Positions 1 through 8,917 of a stretch of DNA of 64,000 bases are shown here, one piece after another. The stretch spans positions 62,001 to 126,000 of the forward strand of contig CAWHQZ010000012.1 of assembly GCA_963831645.1 (NCBI GenBank), written 5' to 3'. The notes under the pieces were generated by a model that saw only the letters and a program-made list of their open reading frames with translations, was not told where the DNA came from and did no database searches. Positions within the stretch are counted from its first letter, which is position 1. Each line of letters starts with the position of its first letter. Made by a program: the position numbers and the translations under genes. This stretch comes from CAWHQZ01 sp963831645. Lineage in GTDB: Bacteria; Pseudomonadota; Alphaproteobacteria; Rhizobiales; Aestuariivirgaceae.

Positions 1-646
1 GAGGCGCGACTCGAGCGGCGCAGAATGAAGCCTGGTTCTTGGGGCGTCATCGTGCTGTTCGCCGGCACCATCGCCACGGCCGTGAGCTTCAAGAACTTCC
101 TGCATCTGCCCGCCGCCATGGGCATGATGCTGGGTCTTGGCTATCTGCAACTCTACAGCTGGGCGCTCAGTCGCAGGGGAAAGAGACAAAACGACAGCGA
201 CATGGTGCTCGATTCCTTCCAGCAGATCGCCCGCGTCGGAGTGGGACACGATTCTGTTCTTTTTCGGCATTATTTTCGCGGTCGGCGGCCTCGGCGTTAT
301 CGGCTACCTCGAAGTCGGCAATCAGCTCCTCTATGGCGGGCTCGGGCCTACTGTGGCGAACGTGGCCATCGGGATCCTGTCGGCCATCGTCGATAACATC
401 CCTCTCATGTTTGCCGTTTTGACCATGGACCCGCCGATGTCCGAAGGTCAGTGGCTATTGCTGACACTGACGACCGGAGTGGGCGGCAGCCTGTTGTCCA
501 TCGGCTCTGCCGCGGGCGTGGCGCTGATGGGACAGGCACGAGGCATCTATACGTTCTACAGTCACCTCAGATGGACTTGGGCCATAGCGCTGGGTTACGC
601 CGCCAGTATAGCTGCCCATGTCATCATTAACTCCGACAAGTTTTGA
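1..646 (+). pseudogene. nhaD: NhaD-type Na+/H+ antiporter, 3' part, one frameshift
   Basis: C-terminal part of a sodium:proton antiporter of the NhaD (ArsB/NhaD, IT superfamily) type, an inner-membrane protein exchanging Na+ for H+. The reading frame is already open at base 1, so the gene begins outside the window. It is read in frame 1 to about base 237 and in frame 2 afterwards: the stretch ending QQIARV is followed, one frame over, by EWDTILFFFGIIFAVGG, which is continuous in NhaD proteins. The downstream part holds hydrophobic segments and the motif SAIVDNIPLMFAVLTM, typical of the family core, and ends at a natural stop. One base too many near 235-241 explains the break; a sequencing error or a recent mutation are equally possible from sequence alone. 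Confidence 0.75.
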
Positions 647-821
647 ACCATGATTCTTGTCTGGTTGGACCACCCCAGGTCGGTGCACACGTATTGTCGA
701 ACTCATGCTCGCGATGACCAGATCACCACCTTGCCAGAGGGGCTGTAGATTGTGCACCTGGCTGTGAGAAATCAACGGGGCGGTCGTTGACGGGATTATG
801 GCCGATCGGGAGAGCCACACC

Positions 822-1790
822 ATGAACGGAGATCCTCGTTTTCAGCCCGTCGATGCGTCCGTCACGCCGCGCTTCGCCGGTATCGCCACCTTCATGCGCA
901 CCCAGCGCCACGAGGTCTCAGCCGATGTCGATATTGCCCTCGCCGGCGTGCCGTTCGACATCGGGGTGAACTACCGCACCGGCGCCAGACAGGGTCCGGC
1001 GGCGGTGCGCGAGGCCTCGCGCCTGATCCGGCGCGTGCACCCGGTCTCCGGGATCGCGCCCTACGATCTCTGCAACGTCGCCGACGTCGGCGATGCGCCC
1101 GTCAATCCCATCGATCTGAACCAGTCCATCGCCATGATCGAATCGTTCTTCGCCGGCATCCATGCGGCGGGCGCCATCCCGATCGCCGTCGGCGGCGACC
1201 ACACGGTGCCGCTCCCGATTCTCAGGGCGATCGCCCGTCGCGAGCCGGTGGGCGTGGTTCAGATCGACAGCCATGCCGACACCCTCGACACCCTGGCAGG
1301 CACGCGGATCAACCATGCCACCACCTTCCGCCGCGGCGTCGAGGAGGGACTGATCGATCCCGTGCGCGTAATCCAGATCGGTCTGCGCGGCAGCCGGTTT
1401 TCGCCTGACGACATCAAGTGGGGCGAAGATCAGGGCTTCACCTGCATTACCATCGACAGGTTCGAGGCCATGGGGCGGGACCGCGTGATCGGCGAGGTGA
1501 TGCGCATTGCGGCGTCGGGTCCTTTATATGTCACGATCGACATCGACGGCATCGATCCGGCCTGGGCTCCCGGCACCGGCGTGCCGGAAATCGGCGGCCT
1601 CTCGCCGCGCGACGTTCAGGTCATACTGCGGGCGCTGCGCGGCAGGCAGCTTGTCGGCGGCGACATCTGCGAGGTGGCGCCCTGTTTCGATCCGACCGGC
1701 ATCACCGCGGTTACCGCCGCCAACCTCATGTGGGAGATGCTGTGTGTCATCGCCGACAGCCGGGCGCATCGGCATCGCAAAGACACCTGA
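822..1790 (+). CDS. Agmatinase/guanidino-acid ureohydrolase (SpeB family)
   Basis: A 322-residue member of the ureohydrolase (arginase/agmatinase) family, which uses two Mn ions to release urea from agmatine or a related guanidino compound. Metal ligands are visible as GGDHT, DSHAD and DIDGIDPAWAPGTG, in family order. The start chosen is ATG 822 because GGGAGA lies about 9 bases upstream; an in-frame ATG at 798 would add eight unsupported residues. Near-relatives act on agmatine, guanidinobutyrate or guanidinopropionate and the sequence does not decide between them. It stands alone, far from the second ureohydrolase (56.5-57.5 kb) that sits with the polyamine genes, so the two may serve different substrates. 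Length is normal for the family. Confidence 0.85.
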   Translation: MNGDPRFQPVDASVTPRFAGIATFMRTQRHEVSADVDIALAGVPFDIGVNYRTGARQGPAAVREASRLIRRVHPVSGIAPYDLCNVADVGDAPVNPIDLNQSIAMIESFFAGIHAAGAIPIAVGGDHTVPLPILRAIARREPVGVVQIDSHADTLDTLAGTRINHATTFRRGVEEGLIDPVRVIQIGLRGSRFSPDDIKWGEDQGFTCITIDRFEAMGRDRVIGEVMRIAASGPLYVTIDIDGIDPAWAPGTGVPEIGGLSPRDVQVILRALRGRQLVGGDICEVAPCFDPTGITAVTAANLMWEMLCVIADSRAHRHRKDT

Positions 1791-1832
1791 AGGCGCCTGA
1801 GCGCCGACTTTATTCCCATTCGACGCCCTGCT

Positions 1833-1882
1833 AGAGCATGCTCCGGAAAAGTGTACACACTTTTCCGATAAGAGCATGCTCC
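1833..1882. repeat. Palindromic intergenic repeat, Rhizobiales type
   Basis: Two copies of the self-palindrome GAGCATGCTC (1834-1843 and 1872-1881) bracket a hairpin GGAAAAGTGT/ACACTTTTCC. The shape matches a small repeat scattered between genes in many Rhizobiales (GAGCATGATC...GATCATGCTC type). It lies between the ureohydrolase gene and ileS; it could act as a transcription attenuator but nothing shows that. Confidence 0.6.
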
Positions 1883-1959
1883 AAGTATTTGATCCGGCGC
1901 ATTTTCTCATCGGCGAAGTGATTCTACTTCGCCGGAAAATGCTGTAAGACCCAGCCCCG

Positions 1960-4897
1960 ATGAACGACAAGACTGACGCCAGCCTGAGTCGCGACTACCG
2001 CGAAACGCTGTTCCTGCCCAAGACCGACTTTCCCATGAAGGCCGGTCTGCCGGCCAGGGAACCCGAGATACTCGCCCGATGGCGGGCAATGGACCTCTAC
2101 GCCAAGCTGCGCGTCCAGTCGAAGAACCGAGATCGCTTCGTTCTCCATGACGGCCCGCCCTATGCCAACGGCAGCATTCACATCGGCACTGCGCTCAACA
2201 AGATCCTCAAGGACTTCGTGGTGCGCTCGCAGCAGATGATGGGCAAGGACGCCAACTACGTGCCGGGCTGGGACTGCCATGGCCTGCCGATCGAATGGAA
2301 GGTGGAGGAGGACTAGCGCGCCCGGGGCAAGGACAAGGATGCAGTACCGATCAACGCATTCCGGAAGGAATGCCGGGCCTTCGCCGAGCACTGGAAGGGC
2401 GTGCAGTCGGAGGAGTTCCAGCGTTTGGGAGTGGTTGGCGACTGGAAGAATCCCTACACCACGATGGCCTTCGAGGCCGAGGCGCAGATCGCGCGCGAAC
2501 TGATGAAGTTCGCCATGTCCGGCGGCCTCTACCGGGGCTCCAAGCCGGTGATGTGGTCGGTGGTGGAGAAGACCGCGCTCGCCGAGGCCGAGGTCGAATA
2601 TCAGGACTACACCAGCGACGCCATTTACGTGCGCTTTCCGCTGGCTGCAGCACCGGGCGCGGGTGGCGTAGCGGGCACGTCGGTGGTGATCTGGACCACC
2701 ACGCCCTGGACCATTCCCGGCAACCGCGCGGTCTGCTTTTCGCCGCGGATCGGCTACGGCCTCTATGAAGTGACCGCCGCGCCGCAAGGCAACTGGACGG
2801 GCGCCGGTGATCGGCTGATTCTCGCCGACAAGCTTGCAGACGAGGTCTTCAAGGCGGCCCGCGTTGAGGAGTGGCGCCGAGTTGCAGACGTCGATCCGTC
2901 GGCACATTGGCGAATGTGCCCATCCCCTGCGCGGCCGCGGCTACGACTTCGCTGTGCCGCTGCTCGCCGGCGATCATGTCAGCGATGACGCGGGCACGGG
3001 GTTCGTGCACACCGCACCGGGCCATGGCCATGACGACTTCGATATCTGGACCGCGAACGAACAGGTGCTGCATAGCCGCCACATCGACACCGGGATTCCA
3101 TTCACAGTCGATGAGAGCGGCGTCTTCACGAAGGCGGCGCCCGGCTTCGAAGGCAAGCGCGTGCTTGCGCGAGAACGGCGAACGCCGGCGATGCCAACGA
3201 GGCGGTCATCGCCGCGCTGAAGGATGCGGGCATGCTCCTCGCCCGGGGTAGGCTGAAGCACCAGTACCCCCATTCCTGGCGATCCAAGAAGCCGGTCATT
3301 TTCCGCAACACGCCGCAATGGTTCATCGCCATGGGCGGCAGGCACGAAGATGGACTGCGTGCCCAGGCCATCAGGACGATCGACGAGGTCCAGTGGGTGC
3401 CGCCCAGTGGCCGCAATCGCATTCTGGGCATGATCGAGGCCAAGCCGGACTGGGTGATCTCGCGCCAGCGCGCCTGGGGAGTGCCGATAACGGTGTTCGT
3501 GAACAGGGAAACGGGTGAAGTGATCCCGGGTCCCCGATCCGGGCGATCAGCCGAGCTCGTCGACCGCATCGGCAAGGTATTCGAAAGCGAGGGCGCCGAC
3601 AGCTGGTTTTCCGATGGGGCCGCGCAACGCTTCCTCGGCGGTCTGCGTTGCCGACGTCTCGAAGTGGGAGAAGGTGGACGACATTCTCGATGTCTGGTTC
3701 GAATCCGGCTGCACGCATGCTTTCGTGCTCGAGAAGCGCTCCGATCTCCACTCGCCGGCTGACGTCTATCTCGAGGGCTCCGACCAGCATCGCGGATGGT
3801 TTCAGTCCTCGCTGCTCGAATCCTGCGGCACCCGGGCGCGGGCGCCCTTCAAGGCCGTCATCACCCATGGCTTCACGATGGCCGAGGACGGCCGCAAGAT
3901 GTCGAAGTCACTCGGCAACCAGGTGCTGCCGCAGGATGTCATGCGCCAGTCGGGAGCCGATATCCTGCGACTGTGGGTGGCGTCTACCGACTACGCCGAC
4001 GACCAGCGCATTGGTCCCGAAATTCTAAAGGCGAATATCGAAAGCTATCGCAAGCTTCGCAACACGTTCCGATACATCCTCGGCGCGCTCGCCGGCTGGC
4101 AGGACGTCGAACGCATTGCCCACAAGCGCATGCCGGAGCTCGAGCGCTATGTCCTGCACAAGCTCGCCCGGCTCCATGACACGGTGCTCGCCGGTTTTAC
4201 CGAGTACGACTTCCGCCGCGTCTTCAACGCCGTGCTGAACTTCATGAACGTCGATCTCTCGGCTTTCTATTTCGATATCCGCAAGGACTCGCTCTATTGC
4301 GATCCGCACGCATCCGACCGGCGGCGGGCCTGCCGCACCGTGTTCGACCAGCTCTTTCATTGTCTCGTCACCTGGTTTTCGCCGGTGCTCTGCTTTACCT
4401 GCGAGGAGGTGTGGCTGGCGCGTTTTCCGGGCGATGGCAGCTCCGTTCACCTGATGCAGTTTGCCGCCCCGCCGTCCGAATGGCGTGATGATGCGCTGGC
4501 AGCGAAGTGGGACGCGTTGCGGGAGTTGCGCCGCGTGATCACCGGGGCGCTCGAAATCGAACGGCAGGAAAAGAAGACGATCGGCTCATCACTGGAGGCC
4601 GCGCCGGTGCTGTTCGTTTCCGAACCGAGGTTCATCGATGCCTTGCAAGGCGTCGACATGGCGGAAATAAGCATCACCTCGGCGCTCGAAGTCCGCCCGT
4701 ACGCGGCTGCTCCGGACAACGCCTTTCGTCTCGATGGCATCGAGGCGGCGGTGGTGGTGAATCCCGCCGCCGGCAGAAAATGCGCGCGCTCATGGAAGAT
4801 TTCACCCGAGGTTGGCAGCGACCCGGAATTTCCCGACATCACTCCGCGTGACGCTGAGGCAGTGCGCGAGTGGGATCGACGCATGGGCCGGCGATGA
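1960..4897 (+). pseudogene. ileS: Isoleucyl-tRNA synthetase, amber codon plus three frameshifts
   Basis: Class I synthetase charging tRNA-Ile. The whole protein can be followed: the HIGH-type motif (HIGT, residues 74-77), the CP1 editing domain with TSVVIWTTTPWTIPGNRAV, KMSKS at 3896-3910 and a C-terminus ending KCARSWKISPEVG, normal for the alphaproteobacterial form (about 970 residues). It is interrupted by TAG at 2314-2316, in frame, where relatives carry a tyrosine (the stop differs from a Tyr codon only in the third base), and by frame changes near 2905, 3175 and 3640. Homology continues without loss through every break. ileS is essential and no second copy is visible here, so errors in the sequence are more likely than true loss. 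lspA follows about 20 bases downstream, the usual order. Confidence 0.88.
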
Positions 4898-4919
4898 TCC
4901 AGGGTTCGCCAGCAAGTCA

Positions 4920-5446
4920 ATGTTGAGCCCGGCCACTCCCTTGGCGAACACCCGTCCTCGGCTCTGGGGCCCGCTCGCCTCCCTCGGGCTCGGCCTTGCG
5001 GTGCTGGCCGTTCGGCCTCGACCAGGCATTCAAGTGGTGGATGCTCAAGGTCGTGAATATCGCCGCCCACCAGCCGTTGGTCGTCGCACCGTTTTTCGAG
5101 GTCGTGCTCGCCTGGAACAAGGGTGTCAGCTACGGCCTGTTTCCGCAGGAACTCGTTCGCCGGCCAATATCTGCTGGTCGTTCTCAGCATCCTTGCCTGC
5201 GCATTGCTGTGGTTGTGGCTTGCGCGCACTGATTCGCCCCCGACCGCCGCCGCCCTTGGCCTGATCATCGGAGGGGCGCTCGGCAATGCGCTCGATCGGC
5301 TGCTCTATGATGCGGTGGCCGATTTCTTTCTTTTCCATGCCTTCGGCTATTCGTGGTACGTTTTCAACATTGCCGACATCGCCATCGTTGTCGGGGTTGC
5401 ATTGCTGATATATGAGAGCGTGCGGAACGGTCGTCACTACGCGTGA
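4920..5446 (+). pseudogene. lspA: Lipoprotein signal peptidase, two frameshifts
   Basis: Signal peptidase II, the inner-membrane aspartic protease that cleaves prolipoproteins at the lipobox. The N-terminus (MLSPATPLANTRP) is in frame 3 from ATG 4920; the next segment (FGLDQAFKWWML to WNKGVSYGLF) is in frame 1 from about 5010; the rest is in frame 2 from about 5150. Both catalytic aspartates are present, in GNALDRL and FNIADIAI, and four hydrophobic segments can be placed. It follows ileS at short distance as in many bacteria and is followed by a lipoprotein gene. Two one-base errors would restore a protein of about 175 residues, a normal length. The gene is usually essential, so sequencing error is the likelier cause. 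Confidence 0.85.
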
Positions 5447-5518
5447 CGGGTCACGCTTTCGCCGCATTGGACGGGCAATGAAAACGGCTCGGGAACCATC
5501 TCATCGTTGGACAGCCGC

Positions 5519-6070
5519 ATGAATGCGACACTGTGGAAAACCGTTGTTCTCAGCGGGCTTTGCCTGGCGGTTGCGGCGTGCGGTGAAACGAAATTCCTCG
5601 ATACCGTGGGCATGGGCAAGAACGCGCCTGACGAAAGCCAGGTTCGGAGGAACTCCAATCTGGCCCTGCCACCCGATCTCCAGTTGCGCCAGCCATCGAA
5701 TGCGCCCGATCCCTCGATACCGAACACCACCGTGTCCTCCTTGCCCCAGCCGCTTCCCGAGGCCTCGACGGGCGAGGTCACCGGCAGTTCCGACCCCGCT
5801 CAGGCTGCCTCCGCCCAGCCGCCGGCTGGCGGCGTCGCTCCTGACCCACTGGCCGCCGCCCAGCCGGCAGCACAACCGGCCGCCACCGGCAATCCGCGCG
5901 AGAATGCCTTTGTCAAATATGGCATCTCGAAAACGCACCCCGACGGCAAGCCGAAGACGGAACAGGAGCTGAACGCGGAACTGCTTGCCGCCATCAAGGC
6001 GGAGAAGCGCCGCCAGGATCCCAAGTACGGTACGATCTGGAACATCGGCGATCTCTTTGGCGGCGACTGA
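5519..6070 (+). CDS. DUF3035-type lipoprotein
   Basis: A 183-residue lipoprotein with signal sequence and lipobox (LAVAAC, Cys at about residue 22), so it should be anchored in the envelope after processing by LspA, whose gene lies just upstream. The segment from the mature N-terminus through RRNSNLALPPDLQLRQPS is typical of DUF3035, a family known almost only from Alphaproteobacteria and without assigned function. The middle is rich in Ala, Pro and Gln and probably unstructured; the last 50 residues are charged. ATG 5519 is preferred over TTG 5507. The M16 protease pair begins about 20 bases after its stop, so one transcript for ileS-lspA-lipoprotein-protease is plausible. Confidence 0.75.
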   Translation: MNATLWKTVVLSGLCLAVAACGETKFLDTVGMGKNAPDESQVRRNSNLALPPDLQLRQPSNAPDPSIPNTTVSSLPQPLPEASTGEVTGSSDPAQAASAQPPAGGVAPDPLAAAQPAAQPAATGNPRENAFVKYGISKTHPDGKPKTEQELNAELLAAIKAEKRRQDPKYGTIWNIGDLFGGD

Positions 6071-6089
6071 CAACGAGACAAGTTCAAGC

Positions 6090-7490
6090 TTGTTTCAATC
6101 CGAGAAAGACAGGCGCTTCGCCCGCCTGATCCGCGATGTCCTTTCGGCCGTGTGGATCAGCGTGAGCCTCGGCTTCGCGCTGATCGGCGATGGCGCCCAT
6201 GCTGCGCCGGCCACGTTCAACATCGATGTCCAGACCTTCAAGCTCGCGAACGGCATGGAGGTCGTCGTCATACCCGACCACCGCTCGCCCGTGGTCACCC
6301 ATATGGTGTGGTACAAGGTAGGCGCGGCGGACGAGCCGCAGGGCAAGACCGGAGTCGCCCACCTTCTCGAGCATCTCCTGTTCAAGGGCACGCCGCGCTA
6401 TCCGGCCGGTGAGTTTTCGCGGCTGGTGCGGCGCAATGGCGGCGATGAGAATGCTTTTACCACCCAGGATCACACCGGCTACTTCCAGAACGTGGCAAAG
6501 GACCGGCTGGCGCTGGTAATGGACCTCGAGTCCGATCGCATGCGCAACCTTGCTCTCAGGGAGGAAGACGTAGAGACCGAACTGGCGGTGGTGCAGGAAG
6601 AGCGACGGTCGCGCATCGACAACGATCCGACAAGCCTGCTCGTCGAGCAGATGGACGCCGCGCTGTACGTCGCCCATCCTTACGGCAGGCCGGTGATCGG
6701 CTGGATGTCGGAGGTCGAGCGGCTCACCCGCGAGGATGTTCTTTCTTTCTACCGGAAGCATTACATGCCCCGCAATGCCGTCCTCGTGGTCGCCGGCGAC
6801 GTGACTGTCGCCGAAGTGCGGCCGCTGGCCGAGAAGTACTACGGCGTTCTTGCCAACGACGACGGGCTGCCGCCCCGGCTGCGCACTGCGGAGCCACAGC
6901 CGATCGCGGCGCGCCGTGTGCGGATGAGCGACGCCCGCGTCGGTGTCGATCTCATTCAGCGAAGTTATCTGACCTTTAGCCATGCCGGGGACAGCAACAA
7001 CGAAGCGGTCGTCCTCGACGTGCTGGCCGACATACTCGGCGGCGGCGCTTCGGCTCGGCTGTCGAAGGCCCTGGTGATCGACCAGCGCATCGCCAACGAT
7101 GCGGGTTCCTTCTATTCAGGCGACGATCGTGACAGCGGCACGTTTGTTGTCTACGCAGTGGCAGGTCCGGGCAGCGATCTGAGCAGGATCGAGGCGGCGT
7201 TGGACGAGGTAATCGCCGGCGTAGTGAGGGATGGCGTCACTGCCGCGGAACTGGATCGCGCCAAACGCCGCCTGCGAGCCGAGGCGATCTATGCGCTCGA
7301 CAGCCAGTCCTGGCTCGCCCGCACCTTCGGCACTGCGGTGACGAATGGCGGCGCCCTCCGCGATGTTCTCGAATGGCCGAGCCGCGTTGATGGCGTAACG
7401 GCCGCGGAGGTCAAGCAGCTGGCACAGTCCATCTTTCGGCCGGAACGTTCGGTGACCGGAGTCATTACTCCTCCGCCAAAGGCCGACTAG
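6090..7490 (+). CDS. M16 family zinc metallopeptidase, catalytic subunit
   Basis: Pitrilysin-type (M16B) protease with an N-terminal hydrophobic segment ending GAHA-A, so exported to the periplasm. The inverted zinc motif HxxEH is present as HLLEH in GVAHLLEHLLFKGT, and the distal Glu region ETELAVVQEE follows about 75 residues later. The protein has the usual two alpha/beta halves (about 466 residues). No ATG fits the frame; TTG 6090 gives a complete signal peptide and GTG 6150 would cut into it, so 6090 is used with reservation. The next gene starts one base after its stop and encodes the partner without zinc ligands; such pairs form heterodimers in which only this subunit cuts. Confidence 0.82.
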   Translation: MFQSEKDRRFARLIRDVLSAVWISVSLGFALIGDGAHAAPATFNIDVQTFKLANGMEVVVIPDHRSPVVTHMVWYKVGAADEPQGKTGVAHLLEHLLFKGTPRYPAGEFSRLVRRNGGDENAFTTQDHTGYFQNVAKDRLALVMDLESDRMRNLALREEDVETELAVVQEERRSRIDNDPTSLLVEQMDAALYVAHPYGRPVIGWMSEVERLTREDVLSFYRKHYMPRNAVLVVAGDVTVAEVRPLAEKYYGVLANDDGLPPRLRTAEPQPIAARRVRMSDARVGVDLIQRSYLTFSHAGDSNNEAVVLDVLADILGGGASARLSKALVIDQRIANDAGSFYSGDDRDSGTFVVYAVAGPGSDLSRIEAALDEVIAGVVRDGVTAAELDRAKRRLRAEAIYALDSQSWLARTFGTAVTNGGALRDVLEWPSRVDGVTAAEVKQLAQSIFRPERSVTGVITPPPKAD

Positions 7491-7491
7491 C

Positions 7492-8832
7492 GTGCCCGCT
7501 CGAGCGATCGCCCTTTTCCGGATCGCCCGGCTGGCTTCGATCCTTACGGCGGCGATTTTTCTCCTCTGTGCCGGCACCGCCTTCGCCATTGAAATCAGGG
7601 AGGTTCGAAGCCCGGGCGGTATTCAAGCCTGGCTGGTCGAGCAGCATTCCATCCCTCTGATCGCCATGAGTTTTTCCTTCCAGGAAGGAGCTGCCAGCGA
7701 TCCCGACGATAAGGCCGGCCTCACCCACCTGCTCAGCGCAATGCTCGACGAAGGCGCGGGCGGCCTCGATACCGAGGCGTTCCGGCAGTTGCGGGATCGG
7801 CTTTCGTTCCGCATGTCCTTTGAAAGTTCTGCCGACAGCTTCGGGGGCTCGTTTCAAACTCTCAGCGAAAACCGCGATCCCTCGTTTGCGGCCCTGAAGC
7901 TGGCGCTCGCCGAGCCGCGTTTCGATCCGGAGCCCCTGGACCGTGTGCGCCAGCAGATCATTCTGGGCATCAAGAACGAAGAGCAGAACCCCGAGGACAT
8001 AGCCTTCAACCTGTGGCGCCAAACGGTGTTCGCCGGCCACCCTTATGCCCGCGACGGCCACGGCACGTCCGCCAGCCTGAGCAGGCTCACTGCCGAGGAT
8101 TTGCGTAGGCGCGCAAAATCGTTGTTCACCCGGGACAAGCTGCTGATCGCGGTCGTCGGTGATATCGACGCCGCCAACCTGGGCCGGCTGCTGGACGAGA
8201 CGTTCGGCGGCCTGCCAGCCAAAGGCGAAACGGGCATGGTGGCCAAGGCGGACGTCGCCCGGGGTCCACGCCTTGCCATCGTCGAGCGCGACATTCCCCA
8301 GAGCGTCATTCAGTTCGGCCATGCCGGCATCACCCGCGACGATCCGGATTTCATCGCTGCCTATGTGATGAACGATATTCTGGGCGGTTCGGGATTCGGC
8401 TCGCGGCTCATGGATGAGGTTCGCGAAAAGCGCGGCCTTACCTATTCGATCTACAGTCAGCTGCTGCCCCTGGATCACGCCGGACTTTTTCTCGGCGGTG
8501 CGGCCACCCGCAACGAGCGGGCGGGCGAGACGATCGGACTGATCCGCAAAGAGCTCGCGCGCTTCGCCTCGGAGGGCCCGACGGCTGAGGAGCTCGCCGA
8601 CGCCAAAGCCTACATCACCGGTTCCTATGCCCTTAGATTCACGACTTCGTCTCGAATCGCCGAACAGCTTTTGAGCATCCAGGAGGAAAAACTCGGCATC
8701 GACTACGTCAAGACCCGCAACTCGCTGGTCGAGGCCGTGTCGCTCGAAGACGTCCGGCGGGTCGCCAAACGGCTGATCGATGCCGATGGCCTCATCGTCA
8801 CGGTTGTCGGCAAGCCCGAGGGCCTCAAGTGA
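7492..8832 (+). CDS. M16 family peptidase-like partner lacking the zinc motif
   Basis: A 446-residue M16 protein with an N-terminal signal sequence (LLCAGTAFA). At the place of HxxEH it has HLLSAML, so both the second His and the catalytic Glu are gone and it cannot bind zinc in the normal way. The substrate-binding C-terminal half is well conserved (GGSGFGSRLMDEVREKRGL). The start is GTG 7492, one base after the stop of the active subunit, which makes translational coupling likely. By analogy with known M16 pairs it should hold substrate for the catalytic subunit. mutL follows with an 85-base gap that contains a possible degenerate GTCAT-type repeat (8831-8860). Confidence 0.85.
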   Translation: MPARAIALFRIARLASILTAAIFLLCAGTAFAIEIREVRSPGGIQAWLVEQHSIPLIAMSFSFQEGAASDPDDKAGLTHLLSAMLDEGAGGLDTEAFRQLRDRLSFRMSFESSADSFGGSFQTLSENRDPSFAALKLALAEPRFDPEPLDRVRQQIILGIKNEEQNPEDIAFNLWRQTVFAGHPYARDGHGTSASLSRLTAEDLRRRAKSLFTRDKLLIAVVGDIDAANLGRLLDETFGGLPAKGETGMVAKADVARGPRLAIVERDIPQSVIQFGHAGITRDDPDFIAAYVMNDILGGSGFGSRLMDEVREKRGLTYSIYSQLLPLDHAGLFLGGAATRNERAGETIGLIRKELARFASEGPTAEELADAKAYITGSYALRFTTSSRIAEQLLSIQEEKLGIDYVKTRNSLVEAVSLEDVRRVAKRLIDADGLIVTVVGKPEGLK

Positions 8833-8917
8833 TGGGGTGCGACGCCCGCCTCGCAATGACCTGAGCAACGGCGCTTCAGCCTTATCGCCAGGCAGCGCAT
8901 GTAGTATCTGTCCCGCC

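Noticed and set aside
2314..2316. In-frame TAG of ileS as a recoding (pyrrolysine or suppressor) site
   Set aside because: The same gene also has three frameshifts, so an error explains it better; no recoding machinery is visible.
8831..8860. Possible solitary GTCAT repeat (reverse strand GTCATTGCGAGG)
   Set aside because: The head fits but the second hairpin arm is weak and no partner lies nearby; too degenerate to list as an element.
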